Assembly (NCBI GenBank): GCA_903844735.1
Contig: CAIMUX010000022.1
Location: 62,001 to 126,000, forward strand
DNA: 64,000 nt
Direction of reading: 5' to 3'
From: Candidatus Eiseniibacteriota bacterium
GTDB taxonomy: Bacteria > Eisenbacteria > RBG-16-71-46 > CAIMUX01
Numbering within the stretch: the first letter of the stretch is position 1; each line of letters starts with the position of its first letter. Below the pieces are notes generated by a model that saw only the letters and a list, made by a program, of their open reading frames with translations, was not told the DNA's origin and did not search any database. The translations under genes were made by a program, and so were the position numbers. Positions 1-9,069 of this stretch are shown piece by piece.

Positions 1-32
1 CGGTCGTGTGGGGCAAGAGTCACCCATCGCTT

Positions 33-112
33 GGCCACCGGATGGCCGTGGGGATGGCCGTTGGGATGCACACTGGATGGTCGTCGGGGCCGGCCAACGG
101 ATGGCCGCCGGA
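33..112. repeat. degenerate 12-bp tandem repeat
   Basis: About six imperfect copies of a 12-bp unit close to GGCCGTTGGGAT lie upstream of the DinB-like gene. No coding region covers them convincingly. The same kind of repeat (unit a multiple of 3, usually 12) recurs through the window. Confidence 0.6.
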
Positions 113-230
113 TATTCACCGGGTCCCTCGCCGCACCCGTTAGCTCCTGTCCCGGTACATGGCGGGATGCTAAGATGCTCAAACGGAAGCAGCGTTTGGG
201 GACTCGACACTGGAACTGGGAGGTGTCCGC

Positions 231-716
231 ATGTACACGAAAGAGGCGCTCCTGGACCTTCACGACCGCGGCCATCGGAGCTTGCGGAAGCTGCTGACCC
301 ACTGCGCACAGCTCTCCGCCGAGTCCCTGGACCACAAGCTCGAGGGATTCGGCTACCCGACGGTGCGTCTGCAACTCCACCACGTGATCGGCGCCGAGGA
401 GTACTGGATCGGAGTGCTGCAGGGGAAGATCCTGGCGGAGGACAACGACGCCGATTTCCCGACGGTCGCCACCCTGGAAGCGTATCGCGAGCGGGTGGCA
501 GGCGCGACCTGTGCGTACCTCGAGACCGCTCCGGCAGCCGAGCTGAACACGGCGCGGGAGATGGTCACGTGGCAGGGAGCGACGCGTCGGCTTGTCCCGG
601 CGCTCGTCGTTCTTCGTCCGATCACCCATCTCTACCAGCACCAGGGTCAGGTGCTGGCGATGTGTCGCTTGCTCGGGATGCCCGGCCCGGATGGACTGGA
701 TTTCCCGCTCGACTAG
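231..716 (+). CDS. DinB/YfiT-like four-helix protein
   Basis: This 161-residue protein has the length and helical layout of the DinB superfamily, a metal-binding four-helix bundle that includes stress-induced proteins and thiol-dependent transferases. Supporting features are a histidine pair near residues 50-51 (LHHVIGAEEYW) and the C-terminal HLYQHQGQ segment. In the family these positions supply the metal-ligand histidines. The start is supported by GGGAGG seven bases upstream of ATG. The substrate cannot be told from sequence. It stands alone, 130 bases before the next gene. Confidence 0.75.
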   Translation: MYTKEALLDLHDRGHRSLRKLLTHCAQLSAESLDHKLEGFGYPTVRLQLHHVIGAEEYWIGVLQGKILAEDNDADFPTVATLEAYRERVAGATCAYLETAPAAELNTAREMVTWQGATRRLVPALVVLRPITHLYQHQGQVLAMCRLLGMPGPDGLDFPLD

Positions 717-846
717 CGTTTCCCGACGTCGGCTACCCGAGCCGCGTGCCAGGGATGACTCCGCTGGGGCGTAGGAAGGAGCAATCAGGCTGCGCAGTCA
801 AGCGACGGACGTCCGGGGCCATCGGCGGAAACGCCTGCCCGGCATC

Positions 847-2094
847 ATGAAGCGGTCCCTGGCTCTTGTTCCGGGGCTGCTGGTCCTCGCGCTCGCAGCT
901 TTCGGCAGGCCCGACGCGCCGGACGTTCCGGATATCCCCTACACGGTGACGCGCTTGAGCAAACGGGTGGTCGTCCTGGACTGCCAGGATGTCAACGTGA
1001 CCGCGATCGCGGCGAAGTCGGGCCTGATCGTGATCGACACGAACCGTTCTCCAGCCGTCATGCAGCGTCTTCGCCGCGTGATCGAAGAAGAGTTCGGAAG
1101 AAAGGATTTCATCTATCTTGTCAACACCCACGGCGATCCGGATCACTCCTCCGGCAACCCGGTGTTCCCATCCGTCCCTCTGATTGCGCATCGGGACTAT
1201 GCGGCGTTCATTACCCACGGCAAGGCACTCGCGCTACGCAATCGGTGGAGCCGGAGATCCAGGCTGGAAGACGCGCAAGCCAAGCTTACGGGGATGAACC
1301 CACAGAGCCCGAAGGCGGAGTCACTCCGCGTGAGAATCGCGACTCTGGAGTTGATGAGCGCAGATCTTCACGACGGGCGGTCAGCGAGAGTACCGACGGT
1401 CACCTTCAAAGACAGTCTGCATCTGGATCTTGGCGATCTGACCCTGGAGCTGCGCTTCTGCGGCGAGGCGCATACGAACCACGACCTGGTTGTCTATGTT
1501 CCGGAGGAGAAACTCCTTCTGGCCGGGGACCTGATCTGTTCTCCATGGAGTCCGTGCTTCTCGATCAACGCCATGGCCGATGTTCCGAGGCTCGTGCGCG
1601 AGCTGGAACGGCTGCTGCAGCAGGAGGCGGGGATCGAGACGGTCGTGCCGGGACACGGAAAGGTCCTCACGCGGGCTGACCTGTCGACCTTCTGCCGGAC
1701 CCTCGCGGAGCGATATGGCGAGGTCAGAATCGAAAGCTCCGCCGCTCGCATCGTGAGTCAGACGATCGAAAGCGAGGGAATGCAGGCCGCGCTGCAGCGA
1801 TGCCCTTGGCCTGCCCGGGGCGGCCAGGGGACGCTCGATTGGTCCGTGTGGGAGTTCGGTACGTTGGGCGTCCGGCTGATGCGCAGGGGGAAGGTCGATG
1901 AGGCGATTGGCGTCCTGCAACTCGCCATCCGCGCGCAGCCCCAGTCGGCATACCTTTACGATTGTCTCGGAGATGCCTGTCTGGAAAACGACGACCGCGC
2001 AGCGGCGGCCGTTGCCTATGAGAGATCGCTCGTCCTGATGCCGGACGGCCGGCACGCCGAGGAGATGTTGAAGACCCTTCGCGGTGAGAAGTGA
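847..2094 (+). CDS. secreted metallo-beta-lactamase-fold hydrolase with C-terminal TPR
   Basis: The 415-residue protein begins with a typical signal peptide (charged MKR, then a Leu/Ala core to about residue 20). The metallo-beta-lactamase core follows. The metal site is HGDPDH at 95-100, then GEAHTNHD, AGDL and VPGHGK. The usual second His of HxHxDH is Asp here, so metal preference may differ from typical members. The last ~70 residues look like a tetratricopeptide helix pair (GVLQLAIRAQPQSAYLYDCL). It is likely periplasmic or extracellular. The substrate is unknown; it could be a beta-lactamase-like or quorum-quenching-type hydrolase. Confidence 0.8.
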   Translation: MKRSLALVPGLLVLALAAFGRPDAPDVPDIPYTVTRLSKRVVVLDCQDVNVTAIAAKSGLIVIDTNRSPAVMQRLRRVIEEEFGRKDFIYLVNTHGDPDHSSGNPVFPSVPLIAHRDYAAFITHGKALALRNRWSRRSRLEDAQAKLTGMNPQSPKAESLRVRIATLELMSADLHDGRSARVPTVTFKDSLHLDLGDLTLELRFCGEAHTNHDLVVYVPEEKLLLAGDLICSPWSPCFSINAMADVPRLVRELERLLQQEAGIETVVPGHGKVLTRADLSTFCRTLAERYGEVRIESSAARIVSQTIESEGMQAALQRCPWPARGGQGTLDWSVWEFGTLGVRLMRRGKVDEAIGVLQLAIRAQPQSAYLYDCLGDACLENDDRAAAAVAYERSLVLMPDGRHAEEMLKTLRGEK

Positions 2095-2201
2095 CTGGCC
2101 AGTATGCCCGCAATGTCTGGACGTACTGCGGTGATTGCGGTAATTCCGGACATGGTAACGGCCACGGAGATCCGGGATCAGGTTCGGACCGACGTGCCGG
2201 A

Positions 2202-2429
2202 CTACCAGCAACGGGTCTTCTGCCGGTGTGGCTGTTCCAAGCCGTGCGATCGGATCATATCGCTCAGCGTCAAGTCGAGCTTCTGCGGTGCCCGTTTCGC
2301 TTCCTCCCGAGCCGCCTGCGCCGACTCCAGATCCTTGCAGAGGACCACGAAGTCATCTCCCTAGCGAACCAGCCGATACGCCTTGCCGGGACTGCTGACA
2401 GCGAACCCACGGAGCCCTTTCAGACCACG
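2202..2429 (-). pseudogene. group II intron-type reverse transcriptase fragment (dead)
   Basis: Read on the minus strand, this stretch encodes AYRLVR, then an in-frame TAG and Gly, then DDFVVLCKDLESAQAAREEA and KLDLTLS. That matches the catalytic palm region of group II intron/retron-type reverse transcriptases, where RLVRYADDFVVLC is standard. The YADD box at 2352-2363 has become stop-Gly-Asp-Asp. Nothing recognisable remains of the rest of the protein. It is a short relic of a retroelement. Confidence 0.6.
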
Positions 2430-3127
2430 TGGGCGCCGACACTCGAACGTGGATCGATGGTTTCGTTCGGACTTGCCGCGGCCGCTGCGCATCCGGGGGA
2501 CTCATGGCAAAAGGCGGGCCAAACGTGGAGACCGCGTGCCTGTGAAAGGCAAAAAGGCGGATGGCTGCGGTAACTGACGCTGCCGCAAGCGCCGAAGATC
2601 CGATAGCGACGTTCGGCGGGCGATCCGTCGGAAGCGGAACACGGAACGGGTGGCTCGATATGCGTGACTGTGGGTCACGCCTCCGCATGGATGTTCCGTG
2701 TTCTTACGGCACAGCAGCGGCCTCCGCTTGCGGGCGATAGGTCCGAACGGGAAGAAGGTCGGATGCATCCGTGGTCCGACCCCGGGAAAGAATCAGGATG
2801 TGAAGCGCAATCCTCGGCGAACCGCTCGGGAAGCATGGGCGGTCCGTTCGGCGCCGATCCTGCCACTCCCGCTGCTCATGGACGTTCTTTCGATATCTGC
2901 GGGCGTGGGCGGGAAGGGCAAACGGAACGCGTAACCTGATTGGCAGCGGGGCATTCGCGTCTTTCGGATACTACGGGAGCAGGGCATACGGAATCGCCGT
3001 GTCTGGAATCACCATGGGGAACGCACGCGTGAGCGCGCCACCGTATCATTGGTGTGGCCGGTCGTGCGCATGTGCGCGGGGGGGGGGCCGGCGTGCCGGT
3101 GGTCCACTTGCATGCGAGTGAACCACC
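2430..3127. other. non-coding stretch, nothing recognisable
   Basis: Between the reverse-transcriptase relic and the preT relic I see no gene-like reading frame, RNA or promoter I can support. Open frames here lack family resemblance and a ribosome-binding site. It reads as degenerate sequence in a decayed segment. Confidence 0.5.
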
Positions 3128-3380
3128 ATGCAACTGTCACCAAGGTCCTCTACCTGGCACACCAGGGCGCAGGACCAGCCCGGTAGGTTGACGTTGAGGA
3201 TCGCCCGTGCCGCGCCCGCCACGTTCTCTACTGCGATCTTGCGGATGACGAGGGTGTGTCAATGGCGGTCGGGCACGCCTTGACACGCGGTGCGTCGAAG
3301 CAGTAGAGGCAGCGATGAGCCTCGGCCACGGCTTCGGCTCGCGTGTAGAGCGGCTTCCGGTCCGCAAATCTCTCGTTGAT
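3128..3380 (-). pseudogene. preT: preT fragment (NAD-dependent dihydropyrimidine dehydrogenase, N-terminal Fe-S region)
   Basis: Minus-strand translation gives FADRKPLYTRAEAVAEAHRC, LYCFDAP, VKACPTAID, then IRKIAVENVAGAARAIL and CALVCQVEDLGDSC. This is the N-terminal 4Fe-4S region (Fer4_20/GltD-type) of PreT, which feeds electrons to PreA for uracil/thymine reduction. Two lesions are visible: a one-base loss near 3248 breaks the frame, and a cluster Cys is Arg (codon 3285-3287). The FAD/NAD domains and preA are absent downstream. It lies just after the aminotransferase on the same strand and is the tail of a broken pyrimidine degradation operon. Confidence 0.7.
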
Positions 3381-3437
3381 CCAGGCCCGAGGGCAGTGGG
3401 AGCTCCAGGGTCATCCATCCCCCAAAGTGGGGCAGGC

Positions 3438-4736
3438 TCATCCGACCCCCAACGCGGAGAGGGAATCCTCCAGGATAGAGAGCCCCTCTTCCACTTCGCC
3501 TTTGCTGATGTTGAGTGCCGGAGCAATCCGGATGGCGTTGTTGTACAAGCCTCCCTTGCCGATCAGAAGTCCGCGCTTCTTGGTCTCCTCGAAAAGCTGA
3601 AGGGTGGCCTCGACATTCGGGGTGCGATCCTGGACCGTTTCGTCGACGACGAGCTCGACGCCCTGCATCAATCCCATTCCCCGGACCTCGCCGACCGTCT
3701 TCGGGTGTTTCTTCTGGATCCTCATCAGCCCCTCACGAAGCAATCCGCCCTGTTGGGCGGCGTTCTCCACTAGCTTCTCCTGCAGAATGGTTTCGATCAC
3801 AGCCAACGCGGCGGTGGAGCAAATCGGGTTGCCGCCGTAGGTGGAGATGTTGCCGCTCTTGTACGCGTCGCCGATGACCGCCGTGCAGAGCGTAGCGCCG
3901 AGTGGAAAGCCGTTGGCGATCCCCTTGGCCATGGTCATGATGTCCGGCTCGACGTTAAACTGCTGCGCGCCCCACATCTTCCCGGTGCGGCCGAAGCCGG
4001 TCTGGACCTCGTCGATGATCATGACGCCACCGTACTTGCGGACAATGTCCGCGGCGATCTCGAAGTAGTTCGCCGGTGGGGTGATGAAGCCGCCCACACC
4101 CTGGATCGGCTCGGCGAGCATCCCCGCGATCCGACCGGCGGTGGTGGTCTTGATGAGCTCTTGTAGATCTGTGGCGCAGGCTGTGCCGCAGGTACGCGCC
4201 TCTAGCTTCATCGGGCAGCGGTAGCAGTACGGCGAAAGGCCGTGCTTGATCCCGGCGATCTGGGTGGGAACCGCGCGGTAGGCGCCGTGACCCACCAGCG
4301 ATTGGGCGAGCATGGAGCGGCCGGCGTAGCCGTGCCGCAGAGCGATCAGCTCGGTTGAGCCTGTGAAGACCTGGGCCAGCGCTACCGCGGTCTCGTCGGC
4401 CTCGGTGCCGGAAGCGGTAAAGAATGCCTTCTTCACCTTTCCCGGGGCGATCGCGACCAGCTTCTCGGCGAGTTCCACCATCGGCTGCGTCGGGTAAAAC
4501 GTGGAGACATGCCCCAGTGTCTGCATCTGGGCGATCACCGCGGCGTTTACCTTGTCGTGGCACTGCCCCAGCGAGTTCGTGAGGATGCCGCCGAAGAAGT
4601 CGAGGTAGCCCCTGCCGTCAAGGTCCGTGACTCGCGATCCCTTGCCCGAGGCGAGAACCACCGGCTCCTCGTAGTAGTTGGCGACGGATGGGAGGATGAA
4701 CTCCTTGTGCCTCGCTCGGACTGTCTTGCTGTCCAT
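3438..4736 (-). CDS. class III (PLP) aminotransferase, likely beta-alanine/3-aminoisobutyrate-pyruvate type
   Basis: This 432-residue class-III aminotransferase resembles the AGXT2/3-amino-2-methylpropionate-pyruvate branch. Visible features are the PLP phosphate contact SGTEADE, the Asp of IIDEVQTGFGRTG, and the PLP lysine in MTMAKGIANG. The start is ATG at 4736, five bases after the hydA stop, with GAAGGG inside the end of hydA as ribosome-binding site. Longer frames upstream overlap hydA and are not real. In reductive pyrimidine catabolism such an enzyme removes the amino group of beta-alanine or 3-aminoisobutyrate, the products downstream of dihydropyrimidinase and ureidopropionase. The role is inferred from family and operon. 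Confidence 0.85.
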   Translation of the reverse strand: MDSKTVRARHKEFILPSVANYYEEPVVLASGKGSRVTDLDGRGYLDFFGGILTNSLGQCHDKVNAAVIAQMQTLGHVSTFYPTQPMVELAEKLVAIAPGKVKKAFFTASGTEADETAVALAQVFTGSTELIALRHGYAGRSMLAQSLVGHGAYRAVPTQIAGIKHGLSPYCYRCPMKLEARTCGTACATDLQELIKTTTAGRIAGMLAEPIQGVGGFITPPANYFEIAADIVRKYGGVMIIDEVQTGFGRTGKMWGAQQFNVEPDIMTMAKGIANGFPLGATLCTAVIGDAYKSGNISTYGGNPICSTAALAVIETILQEKLVENAAQQGGLLREGLMRIQKKHPKTVGEVRGMGLMQGVELVVDETVQDRTPNVEATLQLFEETKKRGLLIGKGGLYNNAIRIAPALNISKGEVEEGLSILEDSLSALGVG

Positions 4737-4741
4737 TTGGA

Positions 4742-6148
4742 TTATCCCTTCACCGCTGTCGGAGACGGAGTGGAGAGCCTGCGTGGCAGAAACCGCCCGG
4801 CCCCGCGTTCTACATCGAGCGTGCCGTCCTTGCACTGAACCCGTCCGTTGACGATCACGTGGCTCGGTCGCCCTTTGATCGCGAAACCCTCGAAGATGTT
4901 GCGATCGCAACGATGGTGGTGGGTCTTGGCGGAGATCGTCGAGCTCGCATGGGGGTCGAAGACGACCAAATCGGCATCGGCCCCCGGCAGAATCGAACCC
5001 TTGCGCGGGTAGAGGCCGAAGATCTTCGCGGGTTGCGTGGCGAAGATATCCACGAACCGGTGGATGTCGATCCGGTTCTCGACAACTCCGTAGGTGTAAA
5101 GCAGACCGAGACGGTTCTCGATTCCCGCGGCGCCATTCGGAATCTTCGTGAAATTGTCCTTGCCGATCGTCTTCTGCCCATCCTGGTTGAACGGGCAGTG
5201 ATCCGTGCCAACGGTCTGGATCAAGCCGGAGGCGATGCCGGCCCAAAGCGCGTCCTGGTGACCTTTCGGCCGGATCGGCGGGCTCATGACGTAAGCGGCG
5301 CCCTCGAAATCCGGTTTGTCGTAGACCGTGTCGTCGAGAAGCAGATACTGCGGGCAGGTCTCGGCCATCACCATCTGGCCTCGCCGACGCGCCTCGGCGA
5401 CCGCATCGAGGGCCTCCCGGCACGTGAGATGCACGATGTAGATCGGCGCACCGGTCAGCCCGGCGAGCATCGCGGCCCGTCCCGTCGCTTCTCCTTCCAC
5501 CGGCGAGGGACGCGACTGGGCGTGGTACTTTGGCGCCGTCTTGCCCTGCGCGACGAGCAGTTTCTGCAGCGCGACCACGGCCTCTCCGTGCTCGCAGTGG
5601 ATCGTAACGAGGGCGCCGAGCCCCCGGGCCGTCTGCATCACCGAGATGAGCTCGCCGTCGTCGATGCCGATCGCGCCTTTGTACGCCATGAAGGTCTTGA
5701 AGGAGGGGATCCCCTCTTCCTCCACGCAGGCGCGCATCTCCTCCGGAATCCTGTCACCGAACCAGGTGATCGCCATGTGGAAGCCGTAGTCACAAACCGC
5801 CTTCTTCGCCTTTTCGTTTCCAATGGCCAACCCTTCGAGCAGGCTCTGGTTTCGCGCCGGGATCACAAAGTCGATGATCGAAGTGGTGCCCCCGGCGATG
5901 CCGGCGGCGGTGCCGGTCTCGAAATCGTCGGCGCTCTCGCTGCCCATGAACGGCAGCTCCATGTGTACATGCGCGTCGACGCCCCCGGGAAGGACCAACT
6001 GGCCCGAAGCGTCAATCACGGTGTCTTGTGCGGACGGTTTGTCGAGTCCCGGTCCCGTCGCCTGGATCTTGCCATTGGCGCAGTAGATGTCGCCGACATA
6101 GCGGTCGGAGGCGGTGATGATCTCACCGTTCTTGATCAGGATTCCCAT
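4742..6148 (-). CDS. hydA: dihydropyrimidinase
   Basis: This 468-residue cyclic amidohydrolase opens 5,6-dihydrouracil or dihydrothymine to N-carbamoyl-beta-amino acids. The metal centre is present: GVDAHVH near residue 57, the carbamylated lysine in FKTFMAYKG, further metal histidines in IHCEHG and YIVHLTC, and the catalytic Asp in GTDHCPF. MSPPIR and AAGIENR match D-hydantoinase/dihydropyrimidinase. An AAGGAG site sits six bases before ATG. It is the first intact gene of a minus-strand pair with the aminotransferase. Both neighbours expected for a complete pathway survive only as fragments, so the pathway is probably incomplete here. Confidence 0.93.
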   Translation of the reverse strand: MGILIKNGEIITASDRYVGDIYCANGKIQATGPGLDKPSAQDTVIDASGQLVLPGGVDAHVHMELPFMGSESADDFETGTAAGIAGGTTSIIDFVIPARNQSLLEGLAIGNEKAKKAVCDYGFHMAITWFGDRIPEEMRACVEEEGIPSFKTFMAYKGAIGIDDGELISVMQTARGLGALVTIHCEHGEAVVALQKLLVAQGKTAPKYHAQSRPSPVEGEATGRAAMLAGLTGAPIYIVHLTCREALDAVAEARRRGQMVMAETCPQYLLLDDTVYDKPDFEGAAYVMSPPIRPKGHQDALWAGIASGLIQTVGTDHCPFNQDGQKTIGKDNFTKIPNGAAGIENRLGLLYTYGVVENRIDIHRFVDIFATQPAKIFGLYPRKGSILPGADADLVVFDPHASSTISAKTHHHRCDRNIFEGFAIKGRPSHVIVNGRVQCKDGTLDVERGAGRFLPRRLSTPSPTAVKG

Positions 6149-6186
6149 GTTTGGCTCCTTGCTGGAATGGCCGGGCCACTCGCTGA

Positions 6187-6247
6187 CCAGGCCGACAGGC
6201 TTCGGGCTTCGGGTTTCAGGTTCCAGGCTTCGGGCTTCTCCGACTCT
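6187..6247. repeat. dispersed GAAGCCC-type repeat, copy A
   Basis: On this strand the copy reads as repeated GGCTTCG/GGGCTTC blocks, the reverse complement of the CCCGAAG heptamer. Four more copies occur at about 44837, 53410, 53905 and 59789, always between genes. Confidence 0.55.
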
Positions 6248-6253
6248 TAGCTC

Positions 6254-6463
6254 GACCTATGGCAGTTGCTTTGTCATATCCTCGTAGGTCTCCGGCCGGC
6301 GATCCCGGTAGAAGTGCCAGGTGCGCCGCACTTCCTCGATCCGATCGAGGTCCACCTCCGCCATCACCGGCTCGTCTACGTCCTGGCTTCCGACCGCGAG
6401 CATGGTCCCCCGCGGATCGCGGAAGGAGGACGTCCCGTAGAACGTTCCTATGTTCCATTAAGG
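6254..6463 (-). pseudogene. C-terminal fragment of N-carbamoyl-beta-alanine amidohydrolase (beta-ureidopropionase)
   Basis: Minus-strand translation after a TAA runs WNIGTFYGTSSFRDPRGTM, AEVDLDRIEEVRRTWHFYRD and RRPETYEDMTKQLP to a stop. This is the conserved C-terminus of beta-ureidopropionase (nitrilase superfamily), which hydrolyses the product of dihydropyrimidinase. About 66 residues remain. The catalytic Glu-Lys-Cys part is missing and sequence homology stops abruptly at about 6463. It lies directly upstream of hydA on the same strand, so it marks the lost 5' part of the pyrimidine operon. Confidence 0.72.
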
Positions 6464-6574
6464 GCCCATCGGCGTTTCCCGTGATTGGGCGGAGGGTAGC
6501 CGAGCCCCGGCCGGTGGGAAACGCGAGACGGCTTTCCCCTATGACCAGAACGGTTCTGGATGGAATTTCAGGGT

Positions 6575-7855
6575 TCACTTCTGCGAAATCCCAGCGGTTT
6601 GGTACTCAACCGCATTCAAGTCGAACAGATGCATTTTTTGATAAAGAGTTAGTTGAATGAATATAAGCACCATTGTTCCTATAGTGACACAAGAAGCCGT
6701 TTCAAGTATACGTGAGAAATGCCACCCAACTATTCCTTGAGCCGAGAGCGTTGTAAGAACAATGGAACACAGAAACAAAGATCGCAGAAATTTCATGTTC
6801 ACTCGTTCTATCTGATTGTCTGTCCTGTAAAGATATACATAAGTAAGCAAGTATGGGAACCAAAGAAAGATGAAATATGCCTTCCATGCAAGCGGTGATA
6901 ACAGTGGGACGATCGAAAACACAAATGAATATTCCATGACGGCTTTCCGGTTCGATTTGTCCGCTAGTCTCTTCCTGAAGAGATATGCTGGGAAGATGGA
7001 GGCCAAGATGACAGAGCCATAGGTTATGTACTTGACGGTTTCTGACTTTAGGCTTAGTATACTTGCGGACAAACCATCTCCGGAATTTTCAGAAGTAAGA
7101 AATCTGAGCATGAAACCAAAAATAGATTGATTCTTGTGATGCGCGGTTGGTGAAGCGGATGCGATTTCAACATACCAGTGCCGATAGTACGAAACGGCCG
7201 TCTCAAATCCAAAGACGAAGAAGGCAATCGAGTTGAGTACGAACAGGAACGCAATTGTCCATATCGTTGCCTTCGACTCTCTCTTATAAATGAAATAGAA
7301 CAAAATGAAAACTGTGTACACCTTCAATGAAATACTTAGTGCAAGTACAAAACCAAGAAGAATGCTCCTTTTGTTGACAAAATAAGACATTGCAAGACAG
7401 GACAGCAAGAGCATGTAGACATTGATTTGCACATTGGCGAGATTTTCCAACAGAAATCGAAGCATTATCAAGACAGGAACCAGAACTAGGTTGTCTTGGA
7501 GCATGATATCGCTACCCTTGTTCCTCCAGCTCAGAGTCCTGTCGAGGAGCATCTTGATGGTCAGCCTGACAACAAAATACATGGAAAGTACGCTGCCTGC
7601 GAGCCATAGGAATCTAGTAAGTATACCACTTACCTTGTCTCCAAGTGCCAGTATGGCGCTGAAGACGGAAAAAAGCGGAGGCCAGGTATTCGTGGCATCT
7701 GCGTAGATGTTCTTATCCTCGAGTACGAGGTTTCCGGCACGAACATAGCCGGAAAAATCTCCATTCTTTAGTGAATCTCTGATCAATTCAAATGAAAGAA
7801 TCAATCCGATAATGACAAGAATGGAATTTGCTATGATGTGTCGCCGTCTTGTCAC
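6575..7855 (-). CDS. GT87/DUF2029-like membrane glycosyltransferase
   Basis: This polytopic membrane protein of about 426 residues has 9-11 hydrophobic segments. It resembles glycosyltransferase family 87 (PimE-type mannosyltransferases that use polyprenyl-phosphate sugars). Family-like parts are ADATNTWPPLFSVF after the first loop, KVYTVFILFYF, HKNQSIFGFMLRFL and PLLSPLAWKAYF. I chose GTG at 7855, with GGAG 11 bases upstream; an upstream TTG at 7924 is possible, but the added residues have a different composition. The gene is clearly AT-richer than everything around it, with many AAA/TTT codons, which suggests acquisition from another genome. Confidence 0.7.
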   Translation of the reverse strand: MTRRRHIIANSILVIIGLILSFELIRDSLKNGDFSGYVRAGNLVLEDKNIYADATNTWPPLFSVFSAILALGDKVSGILTRFLWLAGSVLSMYFVVRLTIKMLLDRTLSWRNKGSDIMLQDNLVLVPVLIMLRFLLENLANVQINVYMLLLSCLAMSYFVNKRSILLGFVLALSISLKVYTVFILFYFIYKRESKATIWTIAFLFVLNSIAFFVFGFETAVSYYRHWYVEIASASPTAHHKNQSIFGFMLRFLTSENSGDGLSASILSLKSETVKYITYGSVILASIFPAYLFRKRLADKSNRKAVMEYSFVFSIVPLLSPLAWKAYFIFLWFPYLLTYVYLYRTDNQIERVNMKFLRSLFLCSIVLTTLSAQGIVGWHFSRILETASCVTIGTMVLIFIQLTLYQKMHLFDLNAVEYQTAGISQK

Positions 7856-8064
7856 TTGATATAGTCTCCAAATCGTGAACGACGTTGTCCGGTAGACGAC
7901 GGATCCGAGCCGCTCCGCCCGCAACGGAACACTCAGCTACTCGGCGCAGTGCCGGGCGTGGCCTTTCCCTCTGTTGAGGTCCTGATCTGACCGCCCTTCC
8001 TGGCCCGGGTCGGCACTTTTGTCGACCCGGGGCCTCTTCGAGAGCGCGACTGCCGCTGCCGCCG

Positions 8065-9069
8065 TCACCGCGTTCTCTGCACCCCCAAATTGCAGCGCTC
8101 GACACAGATCCGCGGATGTTGTGCGCGATCGAGCAGCGTTTCCCGCCACTGCGTCATCGCGGTGCCATGCCAGACCGCTCTGAGTCCGTCCTGCAGGACG
8201 TTTCCCATCAGTGCCTCGGAATGGATGCGACAGCAAGGGGTGGCGTTGCCGCGAGCGTCGAGGTAGAGCCTTCGCATCGGGTCGCGGCAGCGGCGTCGAT
8301 CCCAGCGCAGGTACATCTCCAGGACCACCCCGTGCTCTTGCGCCGCCCGGCGCATGGCGGCCAGCGTTCGTTTCCGCACGACCTTCGGCAACGAGGCGAA
8401 CTGGTACTCTCGCCGGTCGTGAACCGCGCGCTCGGTCGAGCTGTCGCGAAACGGAACCGTCTCGGTGGCGCGGATTCGCCGGATCCCTGCCCCCGCGGCC
8501 AGCGCGGGCAACAGCGGCATTGAGGCGTGGTTCATCCGGTTCAGGATCGAGTACAACGCGACCGGAGTGGACGACCGACGCGCGAAGGCGGCCGCGTTGC
8601 GGAGCACGCGCGCTAGGTCGACGCCATCGCGCAGATACTCTACCTCGACGGCCGTGCCGCCATCGACCGACACATTGAGCTCCCCGAGTCCGGCGTCGGC
8701 CAACTCATCGAGGACGCGTCCTTCGAGATGCATGCCGTTGGTGTGGAGCACCGTCCCGGTCAGACCACGCTCCGTGCAGAGGCGCACCATCCGCGGCAAC
8801 TCAGGGTGGAGCAGCGACTCGCCCTGCCCGGCAAGCCAGAGCCGGTCGACCGGACCCAGCATCGCCACGATCCGCGCGAAGTCGTCGAACGCCATGTCGC
8901 CGTAGTCGGGGAGCTTCTGTCGCGTGCAAGTGCGGCAGAAGAGGTCGCAGCGGTTGGTCACCTCGACTTGCACCAGGCGGGGCAGACCGAGCAGGCGGGA
9001 ATCGAGGCCGCCGAACTGCCAGGCCAGCTCCCGCGCCCGCATCCGCTGCCTCGGCAAGAAACTCAGCAT
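8065..9069 (-). CDS. radical SAM/SPASM-domain protein
   Basis: This 334-residue protein has the radical SAM cluster motif CDLFCRTC near residue 40, then GQGESLLHPEL and a C-terminal SPASM-like region (RLYLDARGNATPCCRIHS, CVERCN). Such enzymes use S-adenosylmethionine and Fe-S clusters for radical chemistry. Relatives in glycan or peptide-modification loci are common, but the substrate here is unknown. Its ATG lies just ahead of the stop of the upstream DegT gene (stop 9063-9065, start 9067-9069), so the two are probably translated together. The longer open frame upstream is out of frame with DegT and not real. Confidence 0.82.
   Translation of the reverse strand: MLSFLPRQRMRARELAWQFGGLDSRLLGLPRLVQVEVTNRCDLFCRTCTRQKLPDYGDMAFDDFARIVAMLGPVDRLWLAGQGESLLHPELPRMVRLCTERGLTGTVLHTNGMHLEGRVLDELADAGLGELNVSVDGGTAVEVEYLRDGVDLARVLRNAAAFARRSSTPVALYSILNRMNHASMPLLPALAAGAGIRRIRATETVPFRDSSTERAVHDRREYQFASLPKVVRKRTLAAMRRAAQEHGVVLEMYLRWDRRRCRDPMRRLYLDARGNATPCCRIHSEALMGNVLQDGLRAVWHGTAMTQWRETLLDRAQHPRICVERCNLGVQRTR

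Noticed and set aside
33-112. Possible CRISPR array because of short repeats
   Set aside because: Units are 12 bp and directly adjacent with no unique spacers. The same holds for the other arrays in the window.
4859-6250. 463-codon plus-strand open frame opposite hydA
   Set aside because: It mirrors the real hydA frame, has Arg/Gly/Asp-rich composition without family motifs and no ribosome-binding site.
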